Part shown: positions 1 through 8,593 of the stretch, in pieces
Layout: every line of letters starts with the position of its first letter
How positions within the stretch are numbered: position 1 is the first letter of the stretch
Source: Verrucomicrobiaceae bacterium
Lineage (GTDB): Bacteria; Verrucomicrobiota; Verrucomicrobiia; Verrucomicrobiales; Verrucomicrobiaceae
DNA: 48,040 bases
NCBI GenBank assembly: GCA_947440575.1
Contig: CANETF010000013.1
Span: 1 to 48,040, forward strand
Direction of reading: 5' to 3'
Position numbers and translations under genes: made by a program
Notes under the pieces: generated by a model
Database searches by the model: none
What the model was told of the DNA's origin: nothing
Seen by the model: the letters and a program-made list of their open reading frames with translations, nothing else

Positions 1-903
1 CTGCATGATGACTTCACCGCCTTCGAAGTCATCGGCCACTACAACGAGCCGCAGTCGCAGCAGCTCAGCGAATCCGCCGTGAACCGCCTGCCCGACGGCA
101 CCTGGATGGCCATCGTGCGCAACGACGCGGGCAACTACCACTTCACCACAAGCCAGAACGGCAAAACATGGACCGTCGCCGAGCCAAAGTCCTTCGTGCC
201 GAACGGCCTGAACTCCAAACCGACCTTCGATAAATTCGGCGGCATCTATTACCTCGGCTGGCAGGAGAACACCAAGATCCAGAACTGCAATCGCAGCGTC
301 TTCAACGTGGACATCTCCCGAGACGGCAAAACCTGGCAGCGCAAATACCGGTTCGAGTCCCCGCATTCCTTCCAGTATCCGACCTTCCACGAACACGAAG
401 GCACTCTATGGCTCACCGTCAGCCAAAGCGACCACGGCGGCACGACCGACCGCATCATGTTCGGCAAACTCGAAGCCGTGGGCGAGTTCGAGTCGCAAAA
501 AGACCAAAAGCGCATCACATGGCCCGCACCGCAGCCACCCGCGCCCGCCGTCATGAAACGCGGCGTGAAGCTTTTCGATGATCGCGACTACGTCATCGAT
601 GAAATGCCCGATGCGGTCAAAAACCTGCCGTTCCATCGCACCAGCATCGAAAAGCTCGACGTGACCATCACCAAGCCCGGCACCCTTTTCGCGCTCACGC
701 CAACAATCCGCCCCAAAGCGGCGAGTCAGGTGGAAGCGCTGCAAAAAGCCGGATTCACCAAGGTCGAAGTGCACGAGACACAGCTCTTCCCCGGCGAAAT
801 CAATCGCGTGAGCCTTTATCGCAAAGCGGTGAAGGCGGGTGAGCGGCTTCAGTTTAAGAAACTCGTGCTGCTGGTGTTTGCCGATGGGGTGATCGTGCAG
901 TGA
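1..903 (+). CDS. sialidase-like beta-propeller protein, 5' end missing
   Basis: The reading frame is open from the first base, so the true start lies upstream. About 300 codons remain. Two Asp-box-like motifs (SQNGKTW near residue 52 and SRDGKTW near residue 107 of the visible part) are typical of sialidase/BNR beta-propellers, which usually act outside the cell on glycans. The last 110 residues (from about VKLFDDRDYVIDE) do not look like a propeller and form an uncharacterised C-terminal domain. Catalytic residues cannot be judged without the N-terminus. The stop at 901-903 is 42 bp from the convergent LysR gene. The propeller call is fairly sure; a sialic-acid substrate is not implied, because this fold is widely reused in the phylum. 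Confidence 0.7.
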   Translation: MHDDFTAFEVIGHYNEPQSQQLSESAVNRLPDGTWMAIVRNDAGNYHFTTSQNGKTWTVAEPKSFVPNGLNSKPTFDKFGGIYYLGWQENTKIQNCNRSVFNVDISRDGKTWQRKYRFESPHSFQYPTFHEHEGTLWLTVSQSDHGGTTDRIMFGKLEAVGEFESQKDQKRITWPAPQPPAPAVMKRGVKLFDDRDYVIDEMPDAVKNLPFHRTSIEKLDVTITKPGTLFALTPTIRPKAASQVEALQKAGFTKVEVHETQLFPGEINRVSLYRKAVKAGERLQFKKLVLLVFADGVIVQ

Positions 904-945
904 GTGGCAAATGATGCCGATTCTTTCTCTCGATTCCTTGTTACC

Positions 946-1929
946 TCACATCCCCTTCAACACCATCTCGCGGAAGGCGCGGACGTGGGCGAGCTCGTGG
1001 CGACCTTTGGGGTGGAGCAGGGCGACTTGGTCGTGGCCGAGAAAGCTGGAGACATCGCGGTGGAGAAAGCGTGCTTTCACATCGGTGGGCACTGGCAGGG
1101 CTTCACTTGCAGGTCGGGTGAGAATGGCCACGCCCATGCCGAGTGCCACGTAGTTGAGGATGGAGGTGACGTTGCTCGCAGTCATAATGATGTTCACCTG
1201 GGCAGTCAACCCGGCTTTGGCGACGAGGTGATCAAACTGCATGCGTGAACTAGAATCTTCCCCGGCGAGGATGAGGGGCTGTTTAACGATGTCGCGTAGC
1301 TTGGGGGTCTTGATCTGGGCAAAAAGATGGCTTTCAAGGCACACGGCCTCAAAGGGATATCGCACGAGCGGCGTGGGCTCGAAGCGGGGCGGTATCACCA
1401 CACCCTGCGGCGCGCCGACGATGGCGATGTCCGCCTTTTCCGCCTCCAGGAGCTGCCAGGCGATCCGCGAAGGAGCGTCGATGAGCGAGAGGCGCACCTG
1501 CGGATGGGACTCGCGGTAGTGAGCGATGATATGACGAAGCGTGCCGTTCAGCACGGTGGCGGGCGCAGCCATGCGGAGATGTCGCTCGGCTTTGCCATGC
1601 TGGTCGTGGAAGACCTTCTTCAGCGAGTCAAAGCCCTCCACCAGCGGCGCGGCGAGGTCCAGCAGCCGCTCGCCGTCCTCGGTGAGGCGCACGTCATGGC
1701 CTTTGGCGGTGACGAGTTGCACGCCGTAGTCGTCCTCCAGCGCCCGCACCTGCCTCCAGACGGAGGGCGTGGCCATGCCGAGGCTCCGGGATGCTGCGGC
1801 AAAGGTGCCGTGCCTGGCGATTTCAAACAGGGCGCGGATCTGGCGGAACCGCACTTCCTTGAAGTAGCGGCGGTCATCGGAGGGCTTGGGACTGCGTTTG
1901 GGTTGCATTGCTCTGAGAGTAACGTCCAT
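946..1929 (-). CDS. LysR-family transcriptional regulator
   Basis: A 327-aa protein of usual LysR length. The N-terminal winged helix-turn-helix lies at about residues 27-85 (FRQIRALFEIARHGTFAAAS, then SVWRQVRALEDDYGVQL). The rest is the periplasmic-binding-protein-like effector domain. The first seven codons may not be translated, since a second ATG at 1908 gives MQPKRSPK; neither start has a clear ribosome binding site. It is divergent from the PSCyt gene at 2032 with about 100 bp between them, the usual layout for a LysR protein and its target. An ATTG-CGC-CAAT dyad lies in that gap at 2007-2017. Ligand unknown. Inference: it controls the 2-10 kb gene pairs. Confidence 0.9.
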   Translation of the reverse strand: MDVTLRAMQPKRSPKPSDDRRYFKEVRFRQIRALFEIARHGTFAAASRSLGMATPSVWRQVRALEDDYGVQLVTAKGHDVRLTEDGERLLDLAAPLVEGFDSLKKVFHDQHGKAERHLRMAAPATVLNGTLRHIIAHYRESHPQVRLSLIDAPSRIAWQLLEAEKADIAIVGAPQGVVIPPRFEPTPLVRYPFEAVCLESHLFAQIKTPKLRDIVKQPLILAGEDSSSRMQFDHLVAKAGLTAQVNIIMTASNVTSILNYVALGMGVAILTRPASEALPVPTDVKARFLHRDVSSFLGHDQVALLHPKGRHELAHVRAFREMVLKGM

Positions 1930-2031
1930 TAGGAAAATAGTCTCACAAGTTTATGAAGAATCAGGCTGGTGGCTCTGTATTTTCAAAGCTGCTGTCGCCT
2001 TCTTCGATTGCGCCAATTTTTCTCAGTCTTC

Positions 2032-4605
2032 ATGAAGCTCATTCCACTGCTTTTGATCCCGATTGCCACATCCGCGGCGGAGCGTGTGCTTACCTTTGAA
2101 CGCGATGTGCGTCCGATAATTAAGGCGCATTGCACACACTGTCATGGCGAAGAGGATAAGCCCGAGGGCGGCGTCGATCTGCGGCTGCGGCGCTTCATGG
2201 ACGATATCCTCGTCCCTGGCCATCCGGCGAAGAGTAAGCTCGTCGAGGTCATCCGCAGCGGTGAGATGCCGGAGAAGGGCAAGCCGCTCACCGAGGTGCA
2301 GCTCGGCGTGATCGAGAAATGGATCGTCCAAGGCGCGAAGACCGCCAAACCTGAACCTTTGGCGCTGGCACCTGGAGCAGTCATTTTGGATGAAGACCGC
2401 CAATACTGGGCCTTTCAGCCAGTGCAGCGGCCTGCGGTGCCGAAAGCAGGTAACACGCGAACCGCCGTGGATGCGTTTGTTTCGGCGAAAATGGCGGACC
2501 AAGGCCTCTCGATAGCTCCTGAGGCAGATCGACGCACCTTGATCCGGAGAGTCACTTTGGATCTGACGGGTGTGCTGCCGACACCCGAGGAAGTGGACGC
2601 CTTTGTCAGGGATACATCACCAGTGGCCTATGAACAACTGGTGGAGCGATTGCTAGCCTCAAAAACATACGGCGAACGCTGGTCGCGGCATTGGCTGGAT
2701 GTGACCGGCTATGCGGACTCGAATGGCTACACGGAAGCAGACAGCGTGCGCCTTCATGCGTGGCGCTTCCGTGATTATGTGATCCGCTCGTTGAATGAGG
2801 ACAAGCCGTGGGATCAATTCATCCAGGAGCAGCTTGCCGGTGACGAAATCGCCGGTGCGACTCATGGCGATTACCAGCAGGCCGTGCTCGATGGGAAACG
2901 CACGGACCAGCTCATCGCCACCGCCTTCCTGCGTATGGCACCTGATGGCACGGGAGACACAGTGGATGATGCGAAGCTCGCGAAAAACAACGTCATCGCC
3001 GAGCAGATCAAGATCCTCGGCTCCTCGCTCATGGGCCTCACGCTCTCCTGTGCGCAGTGCCACGATCATCGCTACGATCCGATCACGCAGGCCGACTACT
3101 ACCGTCTGTGCGCTATTTTTGATCCCGCTTACAATTGGGAGAACTGGCGTGCTCCAAACAGCCGCCTCTACTCGCTCTACTCGCCCGAGGAACGCGCGAA
3201 GGCTGCCGAGATCGAGGTGAAGGCGAAAGAGATCGAGGTCGAGGCGCGCGCGATGTCAAAGAAGTTCCTCGATGAGATTTTCGAGGTTGAGATCAAGAAG
3301 GTTCCGCAGGCCGAGCAGGCCGCGTTTCGTGTGGCTCGCGACACACCCGTGGCCAAACAAACGCCGGAACAGAAGGCGCTGATCAAAAAGTATCCCTCCG
3401 CGCTCGCTACTTACGCGCTCGATCTTTATGACAAGAAAAAGCAGGACCTTGTCGATGCCAAGATGGCCGAGGCGACGAAATTGCGTGCTACGAAGCCTGC
3501 GGAAGGCTTTGTGATGGCCCTTACCGAGGTCAAAGGCCAGGTGCCCGTGTCGAAGCTCTTCAATCGCGGCGATCACGATCAACCGAAGGTGGAGGTGAAA
3601 CCCGGCGAGCTCGGCATCCTCGCCAGTCCGATGATCGAGCCCTTCAAACCGGTGCCGGTGAGCAGTGGATCGAGCGGCCGACGCCTCGCCTACGCGCAAT
3701 GGCTCACGAGTGGCAAACATCCGCTCACTGCCCGCGTGCTGGTGAATCGCTTCTGGATGCATCACATGGGTCGCGGCCTCGTGAACACTCCCGGTGATTT
3801 TGGCCGTCAGGGCGAGTTGCCGACGCATCCTGAGTTGTTGGACTACCTCGCAGATGAGTTCGTGAAGGGCGGTTGGAAGTTGAAGCCGCTGCACCGGCTC
3901 ATTTTGCTCAGCGCCGCGTATCGGCAATCATCGGTGAATGATGCTTCGTTGAAGACCGATCCCGAAAATCGCTTCTACGCCCGCTTTAAAATCCGCCGCC
4001 TTGATGCTGAGACGCTGCGTGACTCCATGCTAGGCATGACGGGATCTCTTGTGCAGACCAGCTACGGCCCGCCCAGCGGCATCGGCCGTGATCCACAGGG
4101 TCGCGTGATCACCGGTATCGACAAGGGCACCATCACGCTCAACAAGGTCGATCCCGCTGGTGAGGCCGATTTCCGCCGCTCGATCTATATCCAGGTCCGC
4201 CGCAGCAAGCCGCTCACCGTTCTCGACACTTTCGACGCGCCCGTGATGCAGCCGAACTGCGAGATGCGTGCGCAGACCACCGTGGCGCCTCAATCCCTGC
4301 TGCTCATGAACGACACCTTTGTGCTCGACAGCTCCCGCCGCCTTGCCGACCTCGTCGAAAAAGAAGCACCGAAAGACCGCGCGAAGCAGCTCCAGCGCCT
4401 CTGGAGCCTTCTCTATGGCCAGATACCTTCCGAAGCAGACATCGCCAAATGCCTCACCTACCTGGGCGAGCAGACGAAAGCGCTGACTCAATACCATCAC
4501 GACATCCAGCACCCGAAAGGCGTCGTCCCCAATCCACAGCAAGAAGCCATGGCAAGTCTCTGCCAAGTGCTTTGCAGCTCGAATCGCTTCCTTTACATCG
4601 AATGA
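2032..4605 (+). CDS. secreted PSCyt1-PSCyt2 (DUF1549)-PSD1 (DUF1553) cytochrome-like protein, copy 1
   Basis: An 857-aa protein. I chose ATG 2032 because it begins a clean signal peptide (MKLIPLLLIPIATSAAE); the frame is open upstream to a GTG at 1969. A CxxCH haem-type motif at residues 34-38 (CTHCH) marks the planctomycete cytochrome c domain (PSCyt1). DUF1549 follows, at roughly residues 140-370, with a second CxxCH at 340-344 (CAQCHDH). A lysine/glutamate-rich helical linker comes next, and DUF1553 spans roughly 560-830 (LTARVLVNRFW, DPENR and RRLDAETLRDS motifs). These proteins are abundant in Planctomycetes and Verrucomicrobia, nearly always beside a DUF1501 gene, and their biochemical role is not established. 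Its stop overlaps the start of the DUF1501 gene by 4 bp, so translation is probably coupled. Confidence 0.9.
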   Translation: MKLIPLLLIPIATSAAERVLTFERDVRPIIKAHCTHCHGEEDKPEGGVDLRLRRFMDDILVPGHPAKSKLVEVIRSGEMPEKGKPLTEVQLGVIEKWIVQGAKTAKPEPLALAPGAVILDEDRQYWAFQPVQRPAVPKAGNTRTAVDAFVSAKMADQGLSIAPEADRRTLIRRVTLDLTGVLPTPEEVDAFVRDTSPVAYEQLVERLLASKTYGERWSRHWLDVTGYADSNGYTEADSVRLHAWRFRDYVIRSLNEDKPWDQFIQEQLAGDEIAGATHGDYQQAVLDGKRTDQLIATAFLRMAPDGTGDTVDDAKLAKNNVIAEQIKILGSSLMGLTLSCAQCHDHRYDPITQADYYRLCAIFDPAYNWENWRAPNSRLYSLYSPEERAKAAEIEVKAKEIEVEARAMSKKFLDEIFEVEIKKVPQAEQAAFRVARDTPVAKQTPEQKALIKKYPSALATYALDLYDKKKQDLVDAKMAEATKLRATKPAEGFVMALTEVKGQVPVSKLFNRGDHDQPKVEVKPGELGILASPMIEPFKPVPVSSGSSGRRLAYAQWLTSGKHPLTARVLVNRFWMHHMGRGLVNTPGDFGRQGELPTHPELLDYLADEFVKGGWKLKPLHRLILLSAAYRQSSVNDASLKTDPENRFYARFKIRRLDAETLRDSMLGMTGSLVQTSYGPPSGIGRDPQGRVITGIDKGTITLNKVDPAGEADFRRSIYIQVRRSKPLTVLDTFDAPVMQPNCEMRAQTTVAPQSLLLMNDTFVLDSSRRLADLVEKEAPKDRAKQLQRLWSLLYGQIPSEADIAKCLTYLGEQTKALTQYHHDIQHPKGVVPNPQQEAMASLCQVLCSSNRFLYIE

Positions 4606-6053
4606 AATCCTCACAGATCTGTTCCCGACGTCACTTCCTCCATGCCAATGGCTACAGTCTGGGCACGCTGGCGCTTGCCTCGCTGCTACAGCGAGATGGC
4701 CTGCTCGGTGCACCTTTAAAGCCGGAAAATATCGCGGGCGAGATCCGCTACGATCTCACTGCCAAGAAACCGCACTTCGAGCCGCAGGCGAAGGCGATGA
4801 TCTCCCTCTTCATGATGGGCGGTCCGTCGCAGATGGATCTTTTCGACCCGAAGCCGATGCTCACGAAGTATCATGGGCAAAAGTTCCCTGGTGAGGTGAA
4901 GTATGACAACCTCGCTCAGGCTTCATCGAAATGCTTCGGCTCGCCTTGGAAGTTCTCAAAGCGCGGGCAGTGCGGTATGGAGCTGAGCGAGCTTTTGCCC
5001 AATCTCGGCCAAGTCGCCGATGAGATCACGCTGGTGCGTTCGATGACCTCCGGTGTAAGCAATCATGCGCAGGGTCTTTACGCCATGAATGCCGGTCGTG
5101 TCACCGCAGGACGTCCGGCTCTCGGCTCCTGGCTCACTTATGGCCTTGGCAGCGAGACGGATGAACTGCCCGCCTACATGGTGCTCTCGCATCCGAATGG
5201 TCTGCCCACTTTCAGCGGAGAACATTACACGAATGGTTGGTTGCCCGCGCTTTATCAGGGGACGCTCGTGCGCCCTACCGAGCCGCGCATTCTGAATCTC
5301 GATCCGCCTGCATCGCTTGCAGGAGGGGCGCAGGCGCGTCAGCTCGCCTTATTAAAAGCCTTCAATGAAGAGCATCTCGGCGCTCATCCAGGTGAACTTG
5401 ACCTGCAGGCTCGCATTTCAAGCTACGAACTCGCTGCCAAGATGCAGACCGCTGCGAAGGAAGCGCTCGACATCTCCAATGAGCCAGCGCACGTCAAAAA
5501 ACTTTACGGTGTCGATAATCCCATCACTCAGGATTATGCCACGCGCTGTATCATTGCCCGCCGACTCATTGAGCGTGGTGTGCGTTATGTGCAGGTGCTA
5601 AATGCGGGCCAGAGCTGGGACCAGCATGGCTCTCTGGTCTCTGCGCTGCCGAAAAACTGTCAAGCCACTGACCAGCCCAGCGCGGCGCTCTTGATCGATC
5701 TGAAACAGCGTGGCCTGCTCGATACTACCGTCGTCCATTGGGGTGGTGAGATGGGTCGTCTTCCCGTTCTGCAAAACGATGCGGGGCCGGATAAATGGGG
5801 CCGCGACCACAACACCCATGGCTTCAGCATGTGGCTGGCCGGTGGCGGTTTCAAAAAAGGTTATGTTCACGGCGAGACGGACGATTTCGGCCATAAGGCC
5901 ATCATCGACGAGGTGAAGCACTTCGACTACCACGCCACCCTGTTGAAGCTTTTCGGCATTGATCACAACAAGCTCAGCTACAAGCGCAACGGGCTCGCTG
6001 CCAGCCTCACCGACAATCAAGGCGCGAAGATAATTGATAAACTGCTGGCCTAA
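4602..6053 (+). CDS. DUF1501 secreted protein, copy 1
   Basis: A 483-aa protein. ATG 4602 overlaps the upstream stop (ATGA) and starts a twin-arginine-type leader with SRRHFL at residues 8-13 and a hydrophobic stretch. An in-frame extension to 4449 is only a shadow of the preceding gene. Family hallmarks are FMMGGPSQMDLFDPKP near the N-terminus, GVRYVQV and WDQHG in the middle, and WGGEMGR plus GRDHNTHGFSMWLAGGG toward the C-terminus. DUF1501 is usually grouped with the alkaline-phosphatase/sulfatase superfamily, and the Asp/His-rich motifs fit metal binding, but no substrate is known. It pairs with the PSCyt/PSD1 protein encoded just upstream; Tat export suggests that it folds with cofactor in the cytoplasm. 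Confidence 0.9.
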   Translation: MKSSQICSRRHFLHANGYSLGTLALASLLQRDGLLGAPLKPENIAGEIRYDLTAKKPHFEPQAKAMISLFMMGGPSQMDLFDPKPMLTKYHGQKFPGEVKYDNLAQASSKCFGSPWKFSKRGQCGMELSELLPNLGQVADEITLVRSMTSGVSNHAQGLYAMNAGRVTAGRPALGSWLTYGLGSETDELPAYMVLSHPNGLPTFSGEHYTNGWLPALYQGTLVRPTEPRILNLDPPASLAGGAQARQLALLKAFNEEHLGAHPGELDLQARISSYELAAKMQTAAKEALDISNEPAHVKKLYGVDNPITQDYATRCIIARRLIERGVRYVQVLNAGQSWDQHGSLVSALPKNCQATDQPSAALLIDLKQRGLLDTTVVHWGGEMGRLPVLQNDAGPDKWGRDHNTHGFSMWLAGGGFKKGYVHGETDDFGHKAIIDEVKHFDYHATLLKLFGIDHNKLSYKRNGLAASLTDNQGAKIIDKLLA

Positions 6054-6080
6054 CTCGCACCAAGCCTTTCCGAGTTCCGA

Positions 6081-8588
6081 ATGAAACTCACCGCCCTGTT
6101 GTTGATCCCACTTGCCGCCTCTGCGGCGGAGGGAGATGCTTTTTTCCGCGAGCGCGTGGAGCCGTTGCTCAAGCAGCGTTGCTACGAATGCCATTCGCAC
6201 GCAGGGAAGATCAAAGGCGGGCTGGTGCTGGACTCGCGCTCAGGCTGGCAGGCGGGTGGTGACAGCGGGTCTGCGCTGGTGCCTGGCGATGTAGAAAAGA
6301 GCCACCTCATCGAGGCGGTGCGCTACACGAACCCTGACATGGAGATGCCGCCGAAGGCGAAACTGCCGGGAAGCGAGATCGCCGTGCTGGAAGAATGGGT
6401 GAAGCGCGGTGCGCCCGATCCACGCGAGACGGTGGCGGTGGCGAAAGCGGTGAAGAAGACCGGCGTGGATGTGGAGGAAGGACGGAAACACTGGGCCTAT
6501 CAACCGGTGCGGGATACCGCGCCACCCGCCGTGCGTGATCAAGCCTGGTCTCTGAATGAGGTGGACGCCTTCATTCTCGCGAAGCAGGAGGCAGCGGGCC
6601 TTCAACCGTGTCCCGAGGCCGAAGCGCATGTCTGGCTGCGGCGCGTGACGTTTGACCTCACCGGCCTGCCGCCGACGGAGGAGGAGATTCAGCACTTTCT
6701 GGCCGACCTCGAACGAGACAATCAGACAAGGGGACAATCAGACAAGGAGACGGGCATCTCATTGTCCGGATCATCCCCGCACGAGCGCGTCGTGGACCGT
6801 CTGCTCTCATCCAAAGCCTACGGCGAGCGCTGGGCGCGGCATTGGCTGGACCTCGTGGGCTATGCGGAGCAGATCGGCACGGAGGGCAAAATCTTCGCCG
6901 AACATGCGTGGCGGTATCGCGACTACCTCGTGGCCTCGTTTCACAATGACAAACCCTTCGACCGCTTCATCCGCGAGCAGCTCGCGGGCGATCTGCTGCC
7001 TGCCGCCTCGCCGCAGGAGCGTCGTGAAAACCTCATCGCGACCGGTTTCATCGTGCTGGGCGATGTGGACATCAATGCCATCGACAAGCTGAAGATGGAG
7101 CACGACTTCGTGGACAGCCAGGTGAGCAAGGTGGGCACCGCCTTCCTCGGCATGACGCTGGGCTGCGTCCGCTGCCACGACCACAAGTTCGACGCCATCG
7201 GCCAGCAGGACTACTACGCGCTCGCGGGCATGTTCCGCAGCACGAAGACCACCTTCAAAACACGCCACGGCATCTGGAGCAATATCCAACGCGTGCCGCT
7301 GCCGGAGCTGGAAGAGGACCGGGAAATCGCCCGCAATCACGAGCAGAAGCTGGCGGGCTGGCGAAAGGAAAAACAGAAACTGGAGGCCGAGTCGAAAGCG
7401 CTTGGAGACAAACCGAATGCGGCGGGCAAAAAGCGTCTCGACGAGTTGAAAAAGGAAATCACCGCGCTCGAACTCCGCATCGGACACGGTGAGTATTTTC
7501 ATCCAGGCAAACCGCAGGCCATCGCGGTGCAGGATGCGGAGAAGCCCGCCGACATGCGTGTGACCATCCGAGGCAATCCGTATGCGCTGGGAGACACCAT
7601 CCCGCGCGGTCTCGTGCGTGTGGCGATGTGGGGACCGCAGCCGAAGATTCCCGCCGGACAAAGCGGTCGCTTGCAACTGGCCAATTGGATCGCGGATGCT
7701 CGCAACCCGCTCACGGCACGCATTGCGGTCAATCGCGTCTGGCAGAAGCTCTTCGGCGAAGGGCTGGTGCGCAGCGTTGATTACTTCGGCACGCGCGGTG
7801 ACACGCCGAGCCATCCCGAACTGCTCGATCATCTCGCGCATCGCTTCATGAAGGAAGGTTGGTCGCAAAAGAAGCTCATCCGCATGCTCACGCTCAGCCG
7901 CACCTACCGACTGGCATCAGGGAACGGCGATTTGCAATCACTGACGGCGGTTGGAAACCGCCGCTCCTTGGAGGCCGATCCCGAAAACAAGCTGCTCACT
8001 CGCATGAACCGCCAGCGGCTCGATGCCGAGTCCATCCGTGATGCGATGCTGGTGGCGAGCGGTCGGCTTGCTCCGCCGGTCGGAGGTCCAGGACTGCCGT
8101 TGGAGTTCCCGGAGAACATCAGTGGCTTGCCGCTGAAGGAGAAGCAGGACGGTCACCCGCAGTTCAGCCTCAAAAAAGAGCGTGAGTCCCAGGCAGTGGA
8201 GCGCACGCTGTATCTGCCCGTGGTGCGCACCGGCACACAGCCCGGCACGGCGCGGCTGCGCGATGTGTTCGACTTCCCGCAGCCCGCGCAGTTCACCAGC
8301 AAGCGCAGTGAAACCACCGTGCCCACGCAGTCGCTGTATCTGCTGAATGCCGATCTCATCCGCGAGCGTGGCGAGGATCTCGCGAAGACCCTGATCGCCA
8401 TCAAAGAGGACGATGCCGCCCGCCTCGCGCGGCTCTGGCTGCGTGTCTTGAGTCGCCCCATCGCCGCCGCCGAGCGTGAAGACGCGCTCGCCTTTCTGCA
8501 AGCCTCCAAAGCCGCCGGTGAAACCCAGGCCTGGACCGAGCTGGCCCGCGCCCTCTTCGGCACGAATGAGTTTCTTCTCCGCTTTTGA
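6081..8588 (+). CDS. secreted PSCyt1-PSCyt2 (DUF1549)-PSD1 (DUF1553) cytochrome-like protein, copy 2
   Basis: An 835-aa paralogue of the 2032-4605 product, 27 bp after the first DUF1501 gene. The signal peptide MKLTALLLIPLAASAAE closely resembles that of copy 1. CxxCH motifs lie at 34-38 (CYECH) and 362-366 (CVRCH). The PSCyt1, DUF1549, charged coiled linker (EKQKLEAESKALGDK region) and DUF1553 order is the same. It has two stretches that copy 1 lacks: about 17 residues near residue 213 (containing the 6717-6747 repeat) and about 12 residues near residue 620 (containing the 7946-7962 hairpin). Both keep the frame and look like small DNA insertions. The stop nearly meets the next DUF1501 start. 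Function is unknown, as for copy 1. Confidence 0.9.
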   Translation: MKLTALLLIPLAASAAEGDAFFRERVEPLLKQRCYECHSHAGKIKGGLVLDSRSGWQAGGDSGSALVPGDVEKSHLIEAVRYTNPDMEMPPKAKLPGSEIAVLEEWVKRGAPDPRETVAVAKAVKKTGVDVEEGRKHWAYQPVRDTAPPAVRDQAWSLNEVDAFILAKQEAAGLQPCPEAEAHVWLRRVTFDLTGLPPTEEEIQHFLADLERDNQTRGQSDKETGISLSGSSPHERVVDRLLSSKAYGERWARHWLDLVGYAEQIGTEGKIFAEHAWRYRDYLVASFHNDKPFDRFIREQLAGDLLPAASPQERRENLIATGFIVLGDVDINAIDKLKMEHDFVDSQVSKVGTAFLGMTLGCVRCHDHKFDAIGQQDYYALAGMFRSTKTTFKTRHGIWSNIQRVPLPELEEDREIARNHEQKLAGWRKEKQKLEAESKALGDKPNAAGKKRLDELKKEITALELRIGHGEYFHPGKPQAIAVQDAEKPADMRVTIRGNPYALGDTIPRGLVRVAMWGPQPKIPAGQSGRLQLANWIADARNPLTARIAVNRVWQKLFGEGLVRSVDYFGTRGDTPSHPELLDHLAHRFMKEGWSQKKLIRMLTLSRTYRLASGNGDLQSLTAVGNRRSLEADPENKLLTRMNRQRLDAESIRDAMLVASGRLAPPVGGPGLPLEFPENISGLPLKEKQDGHPQFSLKKERESQAVERTLYLPVVRTGTQPGTARLRDVFDFPQPAQFTSKRSETTVPTQSLYLLNADLIRERGEDLAKTLIAIKEDDAARLARLWLRVLSRPIAAAEREDALAFLQASKAAGETQAWTELARALFGTNEFLLRF
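6717..6747. repeat. short tandem duplication inside the second PSCyt gene
   Basis: The 15-bp unit gacaatcagacaagg occurs at 6717-6731 and again at 6733-6747. An inverted match of its first six bases (attgtc) follows at about 6763-6768. It encodes the hydrophilic stretch RDNQTRGQSDKETG, which has no counterpart in the paralogous protein encoded at 2032-4605. It therefore looks like a small in-frame insertion. Confidence 0.6.
7946..7962. repeat. small hairpin inside the second PSCyt gene (in-frame insertion)
   Basis: GGCGGTT-GGA-AACCGCC is a perfect 7-bp stem with a 3-base loop, inside coding sequence. It encodes part of SLTAVGNRRSLEA, which lies between the YRLAS and DPENK motifs. The paralogue at 2032-4605 has only about 7 residues there against about 19 here. 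The segment resembles a dispersed palindromic repeat captured in frame. Confidence 0.55.
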
Positions 8589-8593
8589 TCTCC

